Notes: generated by a model not told the origin, from the sequence alone. A stretch of 49,296 bases of DNA from Tubiluchus corallicola (GCA_030141605.1 JAQGDQ010000471.1:126001-175296), one strand, 5' to 3'; counted from the first letter of the stretch, positions 28,597-38,772 are shown. Translations and numbers: made by a program.

Positions 28597-30506
28597 GAGA
28601 AGTATGTTAAGACATCAAAAGTGACATGAGAGCAAATAATGATATAATATTTGTACGATACTCTTGCTTTAAATCTTATGTAGATATTATCCCAGAAACA
28701 ATTAACTATTCATGATATTTAATACTTTTCTATATTTAGTACATTAATATTGTCATATATAATGTAATTAAAACCGTGTATCATACCAGATAAATCGAGC
28801 CAAAACGTATCTTCATTCCAGTTGGCATTAATCGTATTTTCTAGAAGATATTCTATGCGATTTTTCTTCAAATCCAATTCTGCTAAGCCATCTATTCCAA
28901 CAAAAGCATCACTGCAGATATGTGTAATTTTATTAAAACTAAGATCCAACCATTCCAGATTAGTCAGGTTCTCAAATGTACTTCCATTAACTCGACGAAT
29001 CAAATTATTTGAAACGTGCAAGCGTCTGAGCTTGTTCAAACCTGTCCAATCAACTGACGTGATTTCCTCTAATTTGTTTGTGTTGAGATTTAAAGATTCT
29101 AGTGATGTTAAGTGTTGGAAGAGCTTGGAGCCTATGTTGTTGAAATCCTTTCCCAAATAATTATCGTACAACGTAAGAACTTCTAAGTTGTCCAAGCCAA
29201 AAAACACATCTGGCTCAAGACCTTTTCTTAGCCAGTTGTTATTTAAGAATAAATGGGTTAGGTTTGTGAGATCCTGAAATGCCCTTGGTTGGATTGGTGG
29301 TTGGATGAGAGGTAATTGAGAAAGAGTGCCTGGACGGAGGCGATTGTAGCGCAGAAACAAAGCACGTAGATTTGGCATTCCAGCGAAGTCTCTGAGCCCA
29401 ATTTTTTTAATCTTGTTATGTGACACATCGAGATGTATTAGATTCGTTAGCTTTGAAAAAGAATTTGCTTCTACCTCACGAATGTTGTTTGTGTGAAGAT
29501 ATAGATATCCTAAGTTATTGTCATCGAAGCCATCAAAATCGGATGATAATGTCTGATTAATCGAGTTCTGTGATAGATCCAGCACTACCAAGCTCTCCTT
29601 TAATGGAACTAGTGCATCGCCAATGATGGACGTCAACTGATTGTTGCTCATATGGAGAAGTGTGAGACTGCTGAACGTCTCATCTCCAATGCCATTAAAT
29701 GCATCAGCGTCCACGTATGTAACATTACTGTGTGTGATATATAGTTCTTGTATATAGACGCCATAAAACATGTCTTTCGGAATTGTGTTTATCGGACAAT
29801 AATCAATAGTAAAACTTGCAACTGTTTCATTCAGATATTGCATAATGTTTTGTATTTCAGAAAGCTGGGCTTCACGGCAGTAGATGTTGTAAGTTGCATT
29901 GTCATAATTCGAGCGGCAATAGCACGGTTTAAGAAGATCGGCATCTGGGCACTGAGCTGTCTGCGGCAGTGGGTATGTGGGCAGAGTAGTTTCATCATCA
30001 CAGATGTCCTGGTCCGTAATGTTGTGGCTCGGATCGTGGCATGTCAGTACGGGCTCTGGTATCAAGTCCAAATCCAGTCCCTCCATTTCCCATGGAGCTG
30101 CACAAGTAGCACTAGTTTTCCCTGCCACCTGCTTTAGCCATGCCGCATTGCAGTCGCATGTCATCGGATTACCTAGAAATAGGCACAGAATACAGGGTAT
30201 ATAGGGTAACAGGTAGATTTTTGAAAAAAAATGGCTACCACAGTTAGTATCCAAAATACACTGTGCATCACTAAAATATATTTCATTTCTGCCAAAGCCT
30301 CTTTATTCCATATCTTATCCTAAGGTGGCATCCATACTTTGACAACAAAGTCTTACCAGCAAGATCAATGTCCAGCCATGTCGCAGGAAGAGAAACATTA
30401 TTAGAGAATGAAAAGGCACTTCGTAACAAAAACTGTATCTCATTATTTGCGAAGTTCAGAGAAGGGATCGAAATGACGTCATGAAACGCTCCTGCACAAA
30501 GATCCT
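21030..30506 (-). CDS. Gene B: giant multi-module LRR receptor with FN3-like domain (5' incomplete)
   Basis: Eight exons (30357-30506, 28787-30172, 26995-28308, 26010-26165, 23869-25026, 23250-23422, 22339-22444, 21030-21436) join without a frame break into at least 1,615 residues. Order: the end of an LRR array and its C-cap; then three modules, each with a Cys N-cap (CPDADLLKPCYC, CPPAEDVAPCFC, CPPAETIQPCTC), about ten LRRs and a C-cap starting NPxxCDC; then a fibronectin-III-like domain spread over exons 6-8; a membrane helix (about 1535-1556); and a 59-residue tail with the possible endocytic motif YADF. The first six introns have phase 1, 1, 1, 1, 1 and 0, so most modules sit on symmetrical exons. 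N-caps recall arthropod LRR proteins of the Oplophorus luciferase non-catalytic-subunit type. A surface receptor or adhesion role is inferred. No signal-peptide exon was found upstream in the window. Confidence 0.88.
21791..22256. repeat. 66-bp minisatellite, seven copies, in gene B intron 7
   Basis: Seven near-identical 66-base units each contain GTACTGTGTGTAGTTTGTAT and AAGTACAGAAGCTAATGCAC (or close variants). Because 66 is a multiple of three, the minus-strand frame that leaves exon 7 stays open through all copies as a 22-residue Cys/Thr/Ser-rich repeat (core CLCISFCTSRTIQTTHST). Confidence 0.95.
22339..22444 (-). CDS. Gene B exon 7: FN3 first half
   Basis: A 106-base exon between acceptor ATCACAG (phase 0 in) and donor GTTTGT (phase 1 out). 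It encodes TDEIYLQWVSTGIVN, then FRVKWKIASSQEWFSDTT. The YLQWV and FRVKWK strands with W and K/R are typical FN3 B-C strands, and the fold is completed by exon 8. The donor GTTTGT is weaker than the others, leaving room for intron retention. Confidence 0.82.
22632..22667. repeat. 11-bp perfect inverted repeat in gene B intron 6
   Basis: AATTTCTATGT and ACATAGAAATT form a perfect 11-bp stem with a 14-base loop. It may be a small foldback element or intronic RNA hairpin; no target duplication is obvious. Confidence 0.6.
23250..23422 (-). CDS. Gene B exon 6: last LRR C-cap, start of FN3
   Basis: Acceptor CATTTTAG (phase 1 in), donor GTAATT (phase 0 out), 173 bases. It reads DNPIICDCKHTWMATGES, then ECAAPPELEG and LVCKNATLVITDIFAK. 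The two CxC/C pairs are those of an LRR C-cap, and the last residues begin the FN3-like domain. Confidence 0.85.
23869..25026 (-). CDS. Gene B exon 5: third full LRR module
   Basis: 1,158 bases, phase 1 on both sides. A Thr/Pro linker (VSPTEPTTTEPG) is followed by the N-cap CPPAETIQPCTC, then about ten LRRs (for example LTKLHLDGNEITTLEAFAF, LKSLDLSLNQITEL, LQTLILTDNQIATIS) and ends ADIKLQ at the C-cap splice point. The symmetrical phase allows skipping or duplication without a frameshift. Confidence 0.9.
26010..26165 (-). CDS. Gene B exon 4: C-cap exon of the second module
   Basis: 156 bases (52 codons), phase 1 on both sides. It reads GNPLSCDCNLKWIKDVDW, then GICETPSSLQG and NCIGCPECEI. Unlike the other modules, the C-cap here is a separate small exon, so an intron was gained or the exon split between C-cap and next N-cap. 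Confidence 0.88.
26995..28308 (-). CDS. Gene B exon 3: C-cap, N-cap and second full LRR module
   Basis: 1,314 bases (438 codons), phase 1 on both sides; starts at acceptor TTTCAG with DNPLVCDCNNLWIKSFN. After the C-cap (with CDCEGCNITQLDICDED) comes a Pro/Thr linker, N-cap CPPAEDVAPCFC and about ten LRRs such as LETLDISENVISNLP and LRVLYLDDNLLTTLN. It ends LPKLISLYG at donor GTAAGA. Confidence 0.92.
28526..28595. repeat. (GTA)n microsatellite in gene B intron 2
   Basis: About 22 uninterrupted GTA triplets, in the intron between exons 2 and 3 of gene B. It should be length-polymorphic. Confidence 0.97.
28787..30172 (-). CDS. Gene B exon 2: C-cap, N-cap and first full LRR module
   Basis: 1,386 bases (462 codons), phase 1 on both sides. 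It starts GNPMTCDCNAAWLKQVAG, has NITDQDICDDETTLPTYP as linker and CPDADLLKPCYC as N-cap, then LRRs such as LIHLDVSHNKIKKIGLRDF and LEWLDLSFNKITHICSDAF. One LRR carries an insertion (PLIQPPIQPRAF). It ends TFWLDLSG at donor GTATGA. The open frame upstream of the acceptor is intronic. Confidence 0.92.
30357..30506 (-). CDS. Gene B exon 1 of those visible: end of an LRR array
   Basis: 150 bases, phase 1 on both sides, with acceptor TTTTGCAG and donor GTAAGA. It reads DLCAGAFHDVISIPSLNFAN, then NEIQFLLRSAF and WLDIDLAG. It closely parallels the end of exon 2 (ICSDAFVGIDGLAEL ... WLDLSG), so it is the tail of a further LRR module whose start must lie upstream. Confidence 0.78.
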
Positions 30507-31699
30507 CTGCAAAACATAATCAAATAACCACATATTGATATAAATTGTTCATCAGTTATAGTTAATGTAAATAGAAAGGATGTCAAATCATAAGTAGTAA
30601 GTATTCGATATTCAAAAACAGCATGCTTCATACGGGAGGTGTACATGATGAATAAACATGCACAATCTATGGCGACAAATGATTCAGCTAGAGTGAGCAT
30701 TTTTTGTGGCAGAGCATAGAATGTTTTTTTAAATTTGACTAAAAACTGCTGCGTATTCCACACTTGCTGCACTAGTGAGTAGTCACACATCCATCACTGG
30801 CTGCATCACATATTTTTTTGTTGCCACAGATACTCTGTAGTTCTTATTGCGCGTTCAGACGTAGAGACGTTTCTCGCAACTTCTCTCTGAGAGTAAAGTC
30901 GCACGTGTGAACGGTTTGGCAACTTCTCTTGCGAGAGAAGTCTCTACATCTGAATGCGCTATTAGAATATTGTGAGTAGCAATATAATACTCGCCATGTT
31001 CTCGGTTCTGACACTAACCTGTCTGTTAAAATCAATTTTATGCAATTGGTTTACTTTGTCAGACGTTAGAAACTCAGATTCTTTTAAACTCACATTATAA
31101 ACTGACTAATAATTGTACTTGTGATCAGCGAAGTCACTGGACTGAATGTGAAATAGGCCACTACACGTGTTGCGCAGAAGAGGTGCTGTGGTGAGATGAG
31201 TACACTGGGCATGTATGTTCATCACAAAGTCAGGTAAATTCAATCATTCAATGACTTTCCGCTTCAGATTTCGGTTTCATTGTGATAACATCAGCAATTA
31301 CCTGACAATTCAACAACAAGTCTTTTCACAGTTTCGTTGTGCGCACGCGCAGTTGCTGCAGGGTCAAAGGTTAAGTGTACCACGGCAGCGCGTTTTAACT
31401 ACGACCGCCGCGTGACATGTGGTTAAAGTAAAGCCGTCTGCCGCATCGGTTCAGTAACTTCAGCTGTTTTAAATCGACTTTACTTAATTATGTATTAGTC
31501 TGTGCGTAGAGGGGTTTACTATCAGGATCTTGCTTGAGAACAAGACAAAAATGAACTAGGTAAGGGCTAGCAGTTAAAACTGTTGCAGCATGGCTGCGAG
31601 GCGCTGTCAAGTGTACACAAATGCGTTGTCTGGTACACCTAACCATCGACCTTCTCACTAATCACACCTCACATGTACTTTGACAGTTTGCCACAAGTT
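30507..31699. other. Region upstream of visible gene B exons
   Basis: The missing 5' exons of gene B were sought here. The minus-strand frames at 30479-30790 and 30844-31035 have no LRR pattern or signal peptide. Apart from the foldback element at 30841-30968 nothing is recognised. Confidence 0.4.
30841..30968. mobile_element. Foldback/MITE-like element, about 128 bp
   Basis: TTCTTATTGCGCGTTCAGAC at the left and the reverse complement of TTCTAATAGCGCATTCAGAT at the right form imperfect inverted ends that continue into TGTAGAGAC/CGTAGAGAC and CTCGCAA. There is no coding content, and the target duplication is unclear. Confidence 0.55.
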
Positions 31700-31901
31700 C
31701 ACATGCCCTACATTTCAATAAAGTCTCCATAAGCAAGCTCACATGCCCCGGGGCAGCTTCATACTAGTTTACATGTCCCGGGGGCAGCTTTGTACAAGTT
31801 CACATGTCCTGGGACACCTTCATACAAGTTCACGCGCTCCACATGTCTTTAGACAGCTTCATACTCGTTCACATGCCCCGGGGCATGGAGCTTGTATGAA
31901 A
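31700..31901. repeat. Degenerate tandem repeat with palindromic CATGCCCCGGGGCA cores
   Basis: Five or six imperfect units of about 35-45 bases contain GTTCACATG, CCCCGGGGCA (or CCCGGGGGCA) and GCTTCATACAA/GT. It directly abuts the 3' end of the gag-protease ORF, where the rest of pol would be expected. Confidence 0.75.
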
Positions 31902-33440
31902 CTAGTCTCCTATATTGATAACAGGGTGATTAGGATTTCGTCTACTGGGACATTTAGAGGATTCGCTATGCCGCAGAACATGGGCATAGCAAATACTACT
32001 TTTGGAGGTGTTGGCAGGGGGAATATCATATTTAGCAGTGTCTGAGCCTTTTATGCAAACTTCTTTCCGAGCGGGACGAACTGAGATATCGTTAGCTATG
32101 AGGAAAGGAGTTCCAGCCAAGATATCAACATCCAAATTACGCACTACTAGGGCTTCTAAACAGAGATTGTGAGCATTTCGAGTAACGGTTATGCGTGTTT
32201 CACCTATGATGTCCAATGGTGTAACCCCATCAGCTTGCAAAGCGGACTGTGTAGTTTGCTGAATAGGAACACCAATTAGATGGGCAATAGCTTCTTTGAT
32301 CATGCTGGTTTCAGCACCCGTGTCTAGGGTTATGTAGATTGGATGATGTTTGTAGAAAACTTTCAAATGAGGAGATTGTTTTGTGCTGACTCGATGAGCG
32401 GTAAACACACAACGGAGATTATGGGAAGCACACTCATCATCGTCACCGGCGTCAGGCTCTGTTGTGTCAATGTTATGACAACTATCTGCACTGTCTTGAC
32501 TGTAGTCTTCCTCAAAGCTGATGGTCTGGCGGGCTCTGGCAAAATATTCCTTATCTTCCTCTGGTAGGTACTGGCACGTACTGAGAAAATGTTGAAATTT
32601 AGCACGACCCGCTTGTTTGCATAACGGGCAAATTTTTGTTGAACGACGCGGTTGCTTTTTCCGAATCAACGGCTGTTTGCGTTTGGAATAATCTGGAAAC
32701 TGTTGGAAGGCTGTGCGTAACACTTTAGCATCGGCTGATGCCTGAAGTTCCTCTAGCAAAGAATCTAGTGCCAATGAAATTTCTGGCTTCAGTGAGGCAA
32801 GTGTTTTTGATCTTAGCTCTGTACCGTACTTTTGCTTGACTAAGCTGGGTAGCCCAGGATGTAAAAGTCGAAGCCAAGTCAGAATGATTAGGTTCTCTAA
32901 GGTAGGTGTAATTTCCTCATCACTAATTGGATTCTCACCGTGATGCTGTATACCACCTGCAGCGCGTAAGAGGTTATCCTCAATGAAACTATTTAAACGC
33001 TGGAAAAGATCTTCTGGACGTTCGTCTGGCTGCATATGAATATTATTAAAATCCAAAAAATGACCACCTGTTGTTTGGAATCCGAAATGCTGTCTAATTG
33101 TTTGCCATATACGAGTCAATGATGTTGAGTTTTTGACAATGGAATTTCTCGAAATAATCGGACAATAGTTGGCAATCTGTCCCAGCATTAAGTCCAGATG
33201 AGTGGTCTTTTGTGCGGCTGTTCGGCGGTTTGCAATGGGAACGTTTTCATCATCATCTTGCAGACCTCGTAAAGGTGCTGCATTTGTTTTCTTATGCCAG
33301 GTCGCACCTTCAACTAAAAATTCTGCAAAATTCTGATCTAGCGATAGAGTGTATTGCAAATTTTGGCGCCATGCTTCAAATGATGTAATTGTCTCTTGTT
33401 TTGTCAGACACCACTGTTTTGGAGCACGAGTAGTGGCCAT
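31902..33440 (-). CDS. Retrotransposon gag-protease ORF (512 aa), Ty3/gypsy-like
   Basis: An intact 512-codon frame on the minus strand. Residues 1-240 are gag-like. A Cys/His cluster CPLCKQAG...HFLSTCQYL (about 270-290) resembles a nucleocapsid zinc knuckle. Around 350-440 is a retropepsin-type aspartic protease with the active-site motif ITLDTGAETSMI and the later ILAGTPFL. No reverse transcriptase, RNase H or integrase follows; the frame stops and a local tandem repeat begins. The element is thus 3'-truncated, or the ORF has been isolated, although the gag-protease part has no stops. Domestication cannot be excluded, but recent insertion is simpler. Confidence 0.82.
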   Translation of the reverse strand: MATTRAPKQWCLTKQETITSFEAWRQNLQYTLSLDQNFAEFLVEGATWHKKTNAAPLRGLQDDDENVPIANRRTAAQKTTHLDLMLGQIANYCPIISRNSIVKNSTSLTRIWQTIRQHFGFQTTGGHFLDFNNIHMQPDERPEDLFQRLNSFIEDNLLRAAGGIQHHGENPISDEEITPTLENLIILTWLRLLHPGLPSLVKQKYGTELRSKTLASLKPEISLALDSLLEELQASADAKVLRTAFQQFPDYSKRKQPLIRKKQPRRSTKICPLCKQAGRAKFQHFLSTCQYLPEEDKEYFARARQTISFEEDYSQDSADSCHNIDTTEPDAGDDDECASHNLRCVFTAHRVSTKQSPHLKVFYKHHPIYITLDTGAETSMIKEAIAHLIGVPIQQTTQSALQADGVTPLDIIGETRITVTRNAHNLCLEALVVRNLDVDILAGTPFLIANDISVRPARKEVCIKGSDTAKYDIPPANTSKSSICYAHVLRHSESSKCPSRRNPNHPVINIGD

Positions 33441-33599
33441 ATTCTAACACAAATTGAGGGTGTTTATTAATACTAGTTCTTTCGAAAATTGCGCTGATAA
33501 ATTTTAATTCTTACGTCTTTACAGCTATGGAATAAGCTGACTGGTTTTGGTTAGATTTAGACAGATGCATGTACACTCTCGACAAACCAATTATAAGGT

Positions 33600-33851
33600 C
33601 CACTGGCTTTTCTGAGTACGTAGTTCGTAGTCACACCGGCAGCCACCACGCCATTAATTAAAGAATGTACCAGCTTTGTCTCAAACACCAAGACGACAAG
33701 AATAAATTTAACAACTTTATTGTAACTCGCAAAGCAACGAGGTTATAAGTAGAAAGATGAGCGCAACGCAAAAACAAAGAAGCTGAAAACAAAAGAGCAA
33801 CTTTGCAAAAGGGGTAAAGTTGATAAAACTAACAACACGCATGTATACTGG
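33600..33851 (-). mobile_element. Probable 5' LTR and leader of the gag-protease element
   Basis: On the minus strand, upstream of the gag start, there is an AATAAA (near 33705) followed by GTTTGAGACAAAGCTGGTACA. Next come TGG-initiated motifs such as TGGTGGCTGCCGGTGTGAC near 33635, which could act as a primer-binding site. No second LTR is present, so the boundaries are uncertain. Confidence 0.4.
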
Positions 33852-33975
33852 CGCTAGGGTTGTTATATTTGATAAGCTAAATGAAATACTTCTGCCCGAA
33901 AACCTTAATATAGCTGCCTTAGGAACTAATGATCTGTTGAAGTTGTTATTGTTCGGAAAAGATGAATTTAACCCT
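33852..33975 (+). mobile_element. LINE 3'-ORF fragment (copy 1)
   Basis: About 120 bases nearly identical to 43752-43872. Conceptual reading gives VVIFDKLNEILLPENLNIAA and LGTNDLLKLLLFGKDEFN, part of a non-LTR retrotransposon C-terminus. It is truncated at both ends and abuts the LTR-like sequence. Confidence 0.75.
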
Positions 33976-33982
33976 AGATATT

Positions 33983-34604
33983 CCTTATAGGGTCACGTGG
34001 GGGGGGGGGGGGTAAAAATTTACCCCCAGACCGGTTTTTTGCATTTTACCCTTTTACCATACGCATCCCAGTAAATCTTTTCTATGACTTTTTCTAAATA
34101 TGTTTTGTGAACAAAATACTTTCAGTTATTTATTTTAGGTGCATTGTCTCACCACGAAATAAAAGTGAAAATGCAATAGTCGATTTTTTAAAATTGTCGA
34201 AGCTTTACTTCGCTTGTCTATACATTATACGGGCGATGTATCTGATACAACAAAATGTCAGTTACTCAAATTACTCCATCTAAAAGAAGAGAGTAGTAGA
34301 CAATAAATTCAAAATAACAATGATTTTTGCACACGCACTAGCAATGTCGGTTGTCTACAGTTATTCCAGCATAGATAAGGGAACGTAACTAAGTGAATTT
34401 AAATTTCGTATTACTAGTAAGTCACATGTCTTTAAGCAGAGGTATAATGTATCCTATGGTGGTCAGCATAACCACAAAGTGTGCTGTTGCTGTTTACTAA
34501 TGAAACACGGCGGTTTATCGAAAGTAATTTACAAATTACATTGCGGGTAATTTTTTACCCCCGGTTACCAAAGTCGGTTGTAAGAAATCGTGACCCTATC
34601 GGGG
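33983..34604 (-). mobile_element. piggyBac-like MITE, copy 1 (inverted)
   Basis: Ends CCTTATAGGGTCACG and CGTGACCCTATCGGGG are inverted repeats; TTAA follows the right end (34605-34608), while the left TTAA has decayed. It is a reverse-oriented copy of the element at 41517-42129. A 13-base G run lies just inside the left end. No transposase is present. Confidence 0.75.
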
Positions 34605-35150
34605 TTAAAGTCTTGGAAAATATTTGCTTTGCTCAAAACGAAATCCATGCAACTGGAAAAGAAGAATGGAATTTACATAGTGGCAATATTCGAACGACAT
34701 TGTCAATTACGGATAATGGAAATTCTGTCATCCATTTGCGGAAAAATTTCAAGCAGTCAGAATGAATTTGCTCGAAGTTTTCTCACCCATTTAATCAGAT
34801 TAATTATTAACGCGATAAATTCTTTTGCTTAATTGCCATCGCTGCTTGTCTAGATCCCTGAACGTTTAATTTTCCTACCTGTCGCTGTGTGGCAGCACCG
34901 CAAACCAACATCCTGAAATATTTCTGATAAATACATTCGTAAATGGAGGAATAATTGGCTCAAAAGTCGAAAACTATGTCTAATAGAACTATTGCTAAAA
35001 CCGCAATTACGTTGACACACGTGTACCTATAACTCCTCCTGTTATTTACTTGCTTCAACTAGAATTGTAGCTGTGTCATAATAATCAAACTTCAACAACT
35101 ATTTAAAACAGTCATGCTGTTCTTATACTGGTGTATTATAGATAGATCAG
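34605..35150. other. Non-coding, nothing recognised
   Basis: Open frames of 80-94 codons around 34481-34832 lie partly in the MITE and lack any domain. No other signal was seen. Confidence 0.35.
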
Positions 35151-35154
35151 ATTT

Positions 35155-35330
35155 TATTTATTTAACGTTAGGAAAATCCATTATACTCAGAAAAATAATG
35201 GCTCAAGAGTGAAACCTTGTGGAACGCCACAAGTAATTTTGATTTTGACAGGGTGGAAATTACACATTAGTGCATTATGCCTATAAAAATCGCTTACACA
35301 GTATATTCCATTGCTAAACAGAGTGTGTAG
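35155..35330 (-). pseudogene. LINE reverse-transcriptase relic
   Basis: Minus-strand conceptual reading gives KIKITCGVPQGFTLEPLFF, then a stop. This matches the conserved reverse-transcriptase motif (GVPQGSxLGPLLF) of CR1/Jockey-like non-LTR elements, with substitutions and stop codons. Only about 170 bases are recognisable. Confidence 0.65.
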
Positions 35331-35639
35331 TTTCGAAGTTACATGTTTCTTAATTAATCATATAATTGACTTCATTTGGACAGAGTGAGAGAGAGTGAGA
35401 GAGAGAATAATCTATGTAACTGACGCAAAGACGCCCTACATAACGCAAGTACAATTGGCTTCATTGTAAGATGCATTCCATGAGGAGACATAATAGCTGA
35501 CAGCCTTCATCATATCAACTTTGCAGCATCAGCATCATGTTCCCCAAATGACACTAACACAATTTGGCAAACACGACTACTCGTTATTCGCTATTCGTAC
35601 AAACAACTACGTGTGCAACGACAGCATCTCTTTGCTTAT

Positions 35640-36160
35640 GCGGCACTGAAAATTGCTTGCGTAAAGGCAATGACAACAAACAGAAAAGACAAAGACAAAA
35701 AACAGAAAAGACATAGGAAACAAACATAAAGGACAAAGACAACAAACAGAAAAGACAAAGACAACAAACATAAAGGACAAAGACAAAAAAAAGAAAGACA
35801 AAGACAACAAACAGAATGGAAAAAGACAACAAATAGAAATGGCAAAGAAAAAAGAACAAAGACAAAAACAGAAAAGACAGACAACAAACAGAAAAGACAA
35901 AGACAACAAACATCAAGGACATAGACAAGAAAACAGAAAGACAAAGACAACAAACAGAAGGGAAAAGACAACAAATGGAAATGACAAAGACAAAAAAGGA
36001 CAAAGACAAAAAAACAGAACGACAAAGACATCAAACAGAAAAGACAAAAAAAACAGAAAAGACAAACACAACAAACGGAATCTCAAAAGACAACAAACAG
36101 AAATGACAAAGACAAAAAACAGAAAGGCAAAGGCAACAAACAGAAAAGACAATGCCATCA
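35640..36160. repeat. Purine-rich minisatellite, ACAAACAGAAAAGACAAAG-type units
   Basis: About 25 imperfect units of about 19-22 bases, almost free of T on the plus strand. Long frames in several registers (Lys/Asn/Arg-rich on plus; Phe/Cys/Leu-rich on minus) are by-products and should not be annotated as proteins. Confidence 0.92.
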
Positions 36161-36722
36161 TTTAATACCATCATTGACTTCACCTGAGAGCCTTTTATAC
36201 AGTTTTTTTATAGATTTTTTAGCTAATCACTTAGTATACGATTTCAGCCGTTTGCACAATTGAATGTGGCGAAAACACCTCTGCCTATTCGGAGCCTCCT
36301 CTTAGAGGTTTTCTGGTAGATTCCGGGCCAGCCACACCCTGGCATTTGAGAAATGAATTGTGGTTTCCAACACTCTGATTTGTATGAAAAAAACTTCTAT
36401 TGACAAACATGTACAAGACTATGAAAAAATGGTGTGATCGGTTTACAACTGCACAGCTCCCTCTATTGGAAAATATGCAAGTGAATGTAGCGTTTTCTGG
36501 CGAAGAACATACGAACAATGGTTCACCCGTGCGAAAGCAATAACTGTCTTGATCGTTTTCGTTCAATTAACTGCAAGATAAATTTGTCAGAAAAACAATT
36601 TCAAGACAATTAATTGAAGAACGACAAGCCCTATTAGCTTCTTTTTCTAATTCGTTTTTATCTTAATTGAATTCGGAATTTTCTAGACTTTCAGTCGCAG
36701 AAGAAAATCAGTCGCAATGAAA

Positions 36723-36832
36723 TTATTTCTACGAAAGCCCATGCGTTTCCACAAATTATTTCTACGAAAGCCTATGCGCATCCGCAAATTATTTCTACGA
36801 AAGCCCACTCGTTTCTACAAATTATTTCTGCC
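36723..36832. repeat. Short tandem repeat, about 45-bp unit, 2.5-3 copies
   Basis: Units of form TTATTTCTACGAAAGCCCAT followed by a variable GCGTTTCCACAAA part, at about 36723, 36766 and 36789 onward. Confidence 0.8.
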
Positions 36833-36902
36833 TTTTTAGTGGTAAAGTCAAAAGTCGAATTCATAGTGTCGAGTTTTCCATTATGTGGGATATGATTACT
36901 TG

Positions 36903-37500
<598 letters not shown>

Positions 37501-37599
37501 TCTTTATTTCAAATAATTATAAATAATAATAATACAACCCTTTATTTGCAGGGAAAAATTGTCACTCGATTAACTAAATAAATATTAATGTCGTACAAA

Positions 37600-37925
37600 T
37601 AGGGGTGGCTGATAGGTGACCTCTTGTTCTTTCGCCACCCAGTCTCAATGCAGTGTTTATCATCTTAAAGAAACATTGTATATTCCGAATAGTAATAACT
37701 TTAACAGACCATTATTTCCTAAGGCAGTTATATTAAGGAATTCAGGCAGTAGTATTTCATTTAATTTATCAAACATAACAACCCTAGTTAGTTGATACAA
37801 TGGGCAGTGCAACAAAAAGTGTTCAACAGACTCAAATCGAAATCCACAGTTACAATTCGGCAATATTGGATGACCGTTATTATCTTTACAGCCTTTAGAG
37901 CGTCTACAGCCATGGTTAACTTGAA
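37600..37925 (-). mobile_element. LINE 3'-ORF fragment (copy 2, minus)
   Basis: Minus-strand reading PNCNCGFRFESVEHFLLHCP continues with YQLTRVVMFDKLNEILLPE, closely matching the plus-strand copy at 43506-43937. The CxC...H...C cluster is the zinc-knuckle-like C-terminus of non-LTR retrotransposon ORF2. It starts next to an (AAT)n tract, as LINE 3' ends often do. Confidence 0.8.
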
Positions 37926-37929
37926 TCTA

Positions 37930-38380
37930 CCATGAAAGATACCTTGAAAATACCTACTTGATGGTAAAATACCAGCCGGATGTATTCTGGGAAATGCGAT
38001 TTTGATACATTTAATGGCTATTCAGGCTGTGACAATGTTGAATTAATATTCAGGGCCACGTTTTAGCAATTAATTTGAAGGAGAGATGATGAAAATTTTG
38101 AGATTTGTGGTCGAACTCTTCGAGGCATTTTGAGTATTGTAGCTTAGTTACTTTCACTGTGTGAATTTTTTAAATAACCGCGTTTTTATTATTATCAAAG
38201 AGACAAAAAAACTCAATTTTTGGCCACAGTAACCGCTGATAAAGAAGCATCAAGAAGAAGAAGAAATGGTATACAAGTGGTGTAACTTTGCAGATGAAAT
38301 ATATGGAAATACGTAATATACAATGAAATACATACATTAGTAGAATGTTACGTACTAATAAGATAAAGGCGTGAAAAGTC
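37930..38380. other. Non-coding, nothing recognised
   Basis: No element or exon identified between the LINE fragment and the (CT)n tract. Confidence 0.35.
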
Positions 38381-38384
38381 CACT

Positions 38385-38428
38385 CTCTTTCTCTCTCTCT
38401 TCCTCCCATCTATCTCTCTCCCTCTCGC

Positions 38429-38466
<38 letters not shown>

Positions 38467-38689
38467 CTCTCTTCTCTCTTTCTTTCTTTCTTTCTTCTCC
38501 TGTCTTCTCTCTTTCTTTCTCTGTCTTTCTCTTCCTTTCTCTCTCTCTCTCTTTCTCTCTCTTCCCATCTCTCTCTCTCTCTCTTTCTCTGTCTCTCTCT
38601 CTCTCTTTATCTCTCTCTCTCCCCCTCTCGCTTCCTCTCTCTCTCTCCTCTCTCTTTCTTTCTTTCTACTCCTGTCTTCTCTCTCCCCA

Positions 38690-38730
<41 letters not shown>

Positions 38731-38772
38731 TTCTACTCCTGTCTTCTCTCTCTCTCTCTCGCTCTCCGCCTC

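Noticed and set aside
30479-30790. 103-codon minus-strand frame as the missing 5' exon of gene B
   Set aside because: It overlaps the real exon in another frame and contains no signal peptide or LRR pattern.
35584-36165. Several Cys/Phe/Leu-rich and Lys/Asn-rich frames of 80-141 codons
   Set aside because: All follow the 20-base minisatellite unit. The apparent membrane-protein look comes from repeated TTTGTC-type codons.
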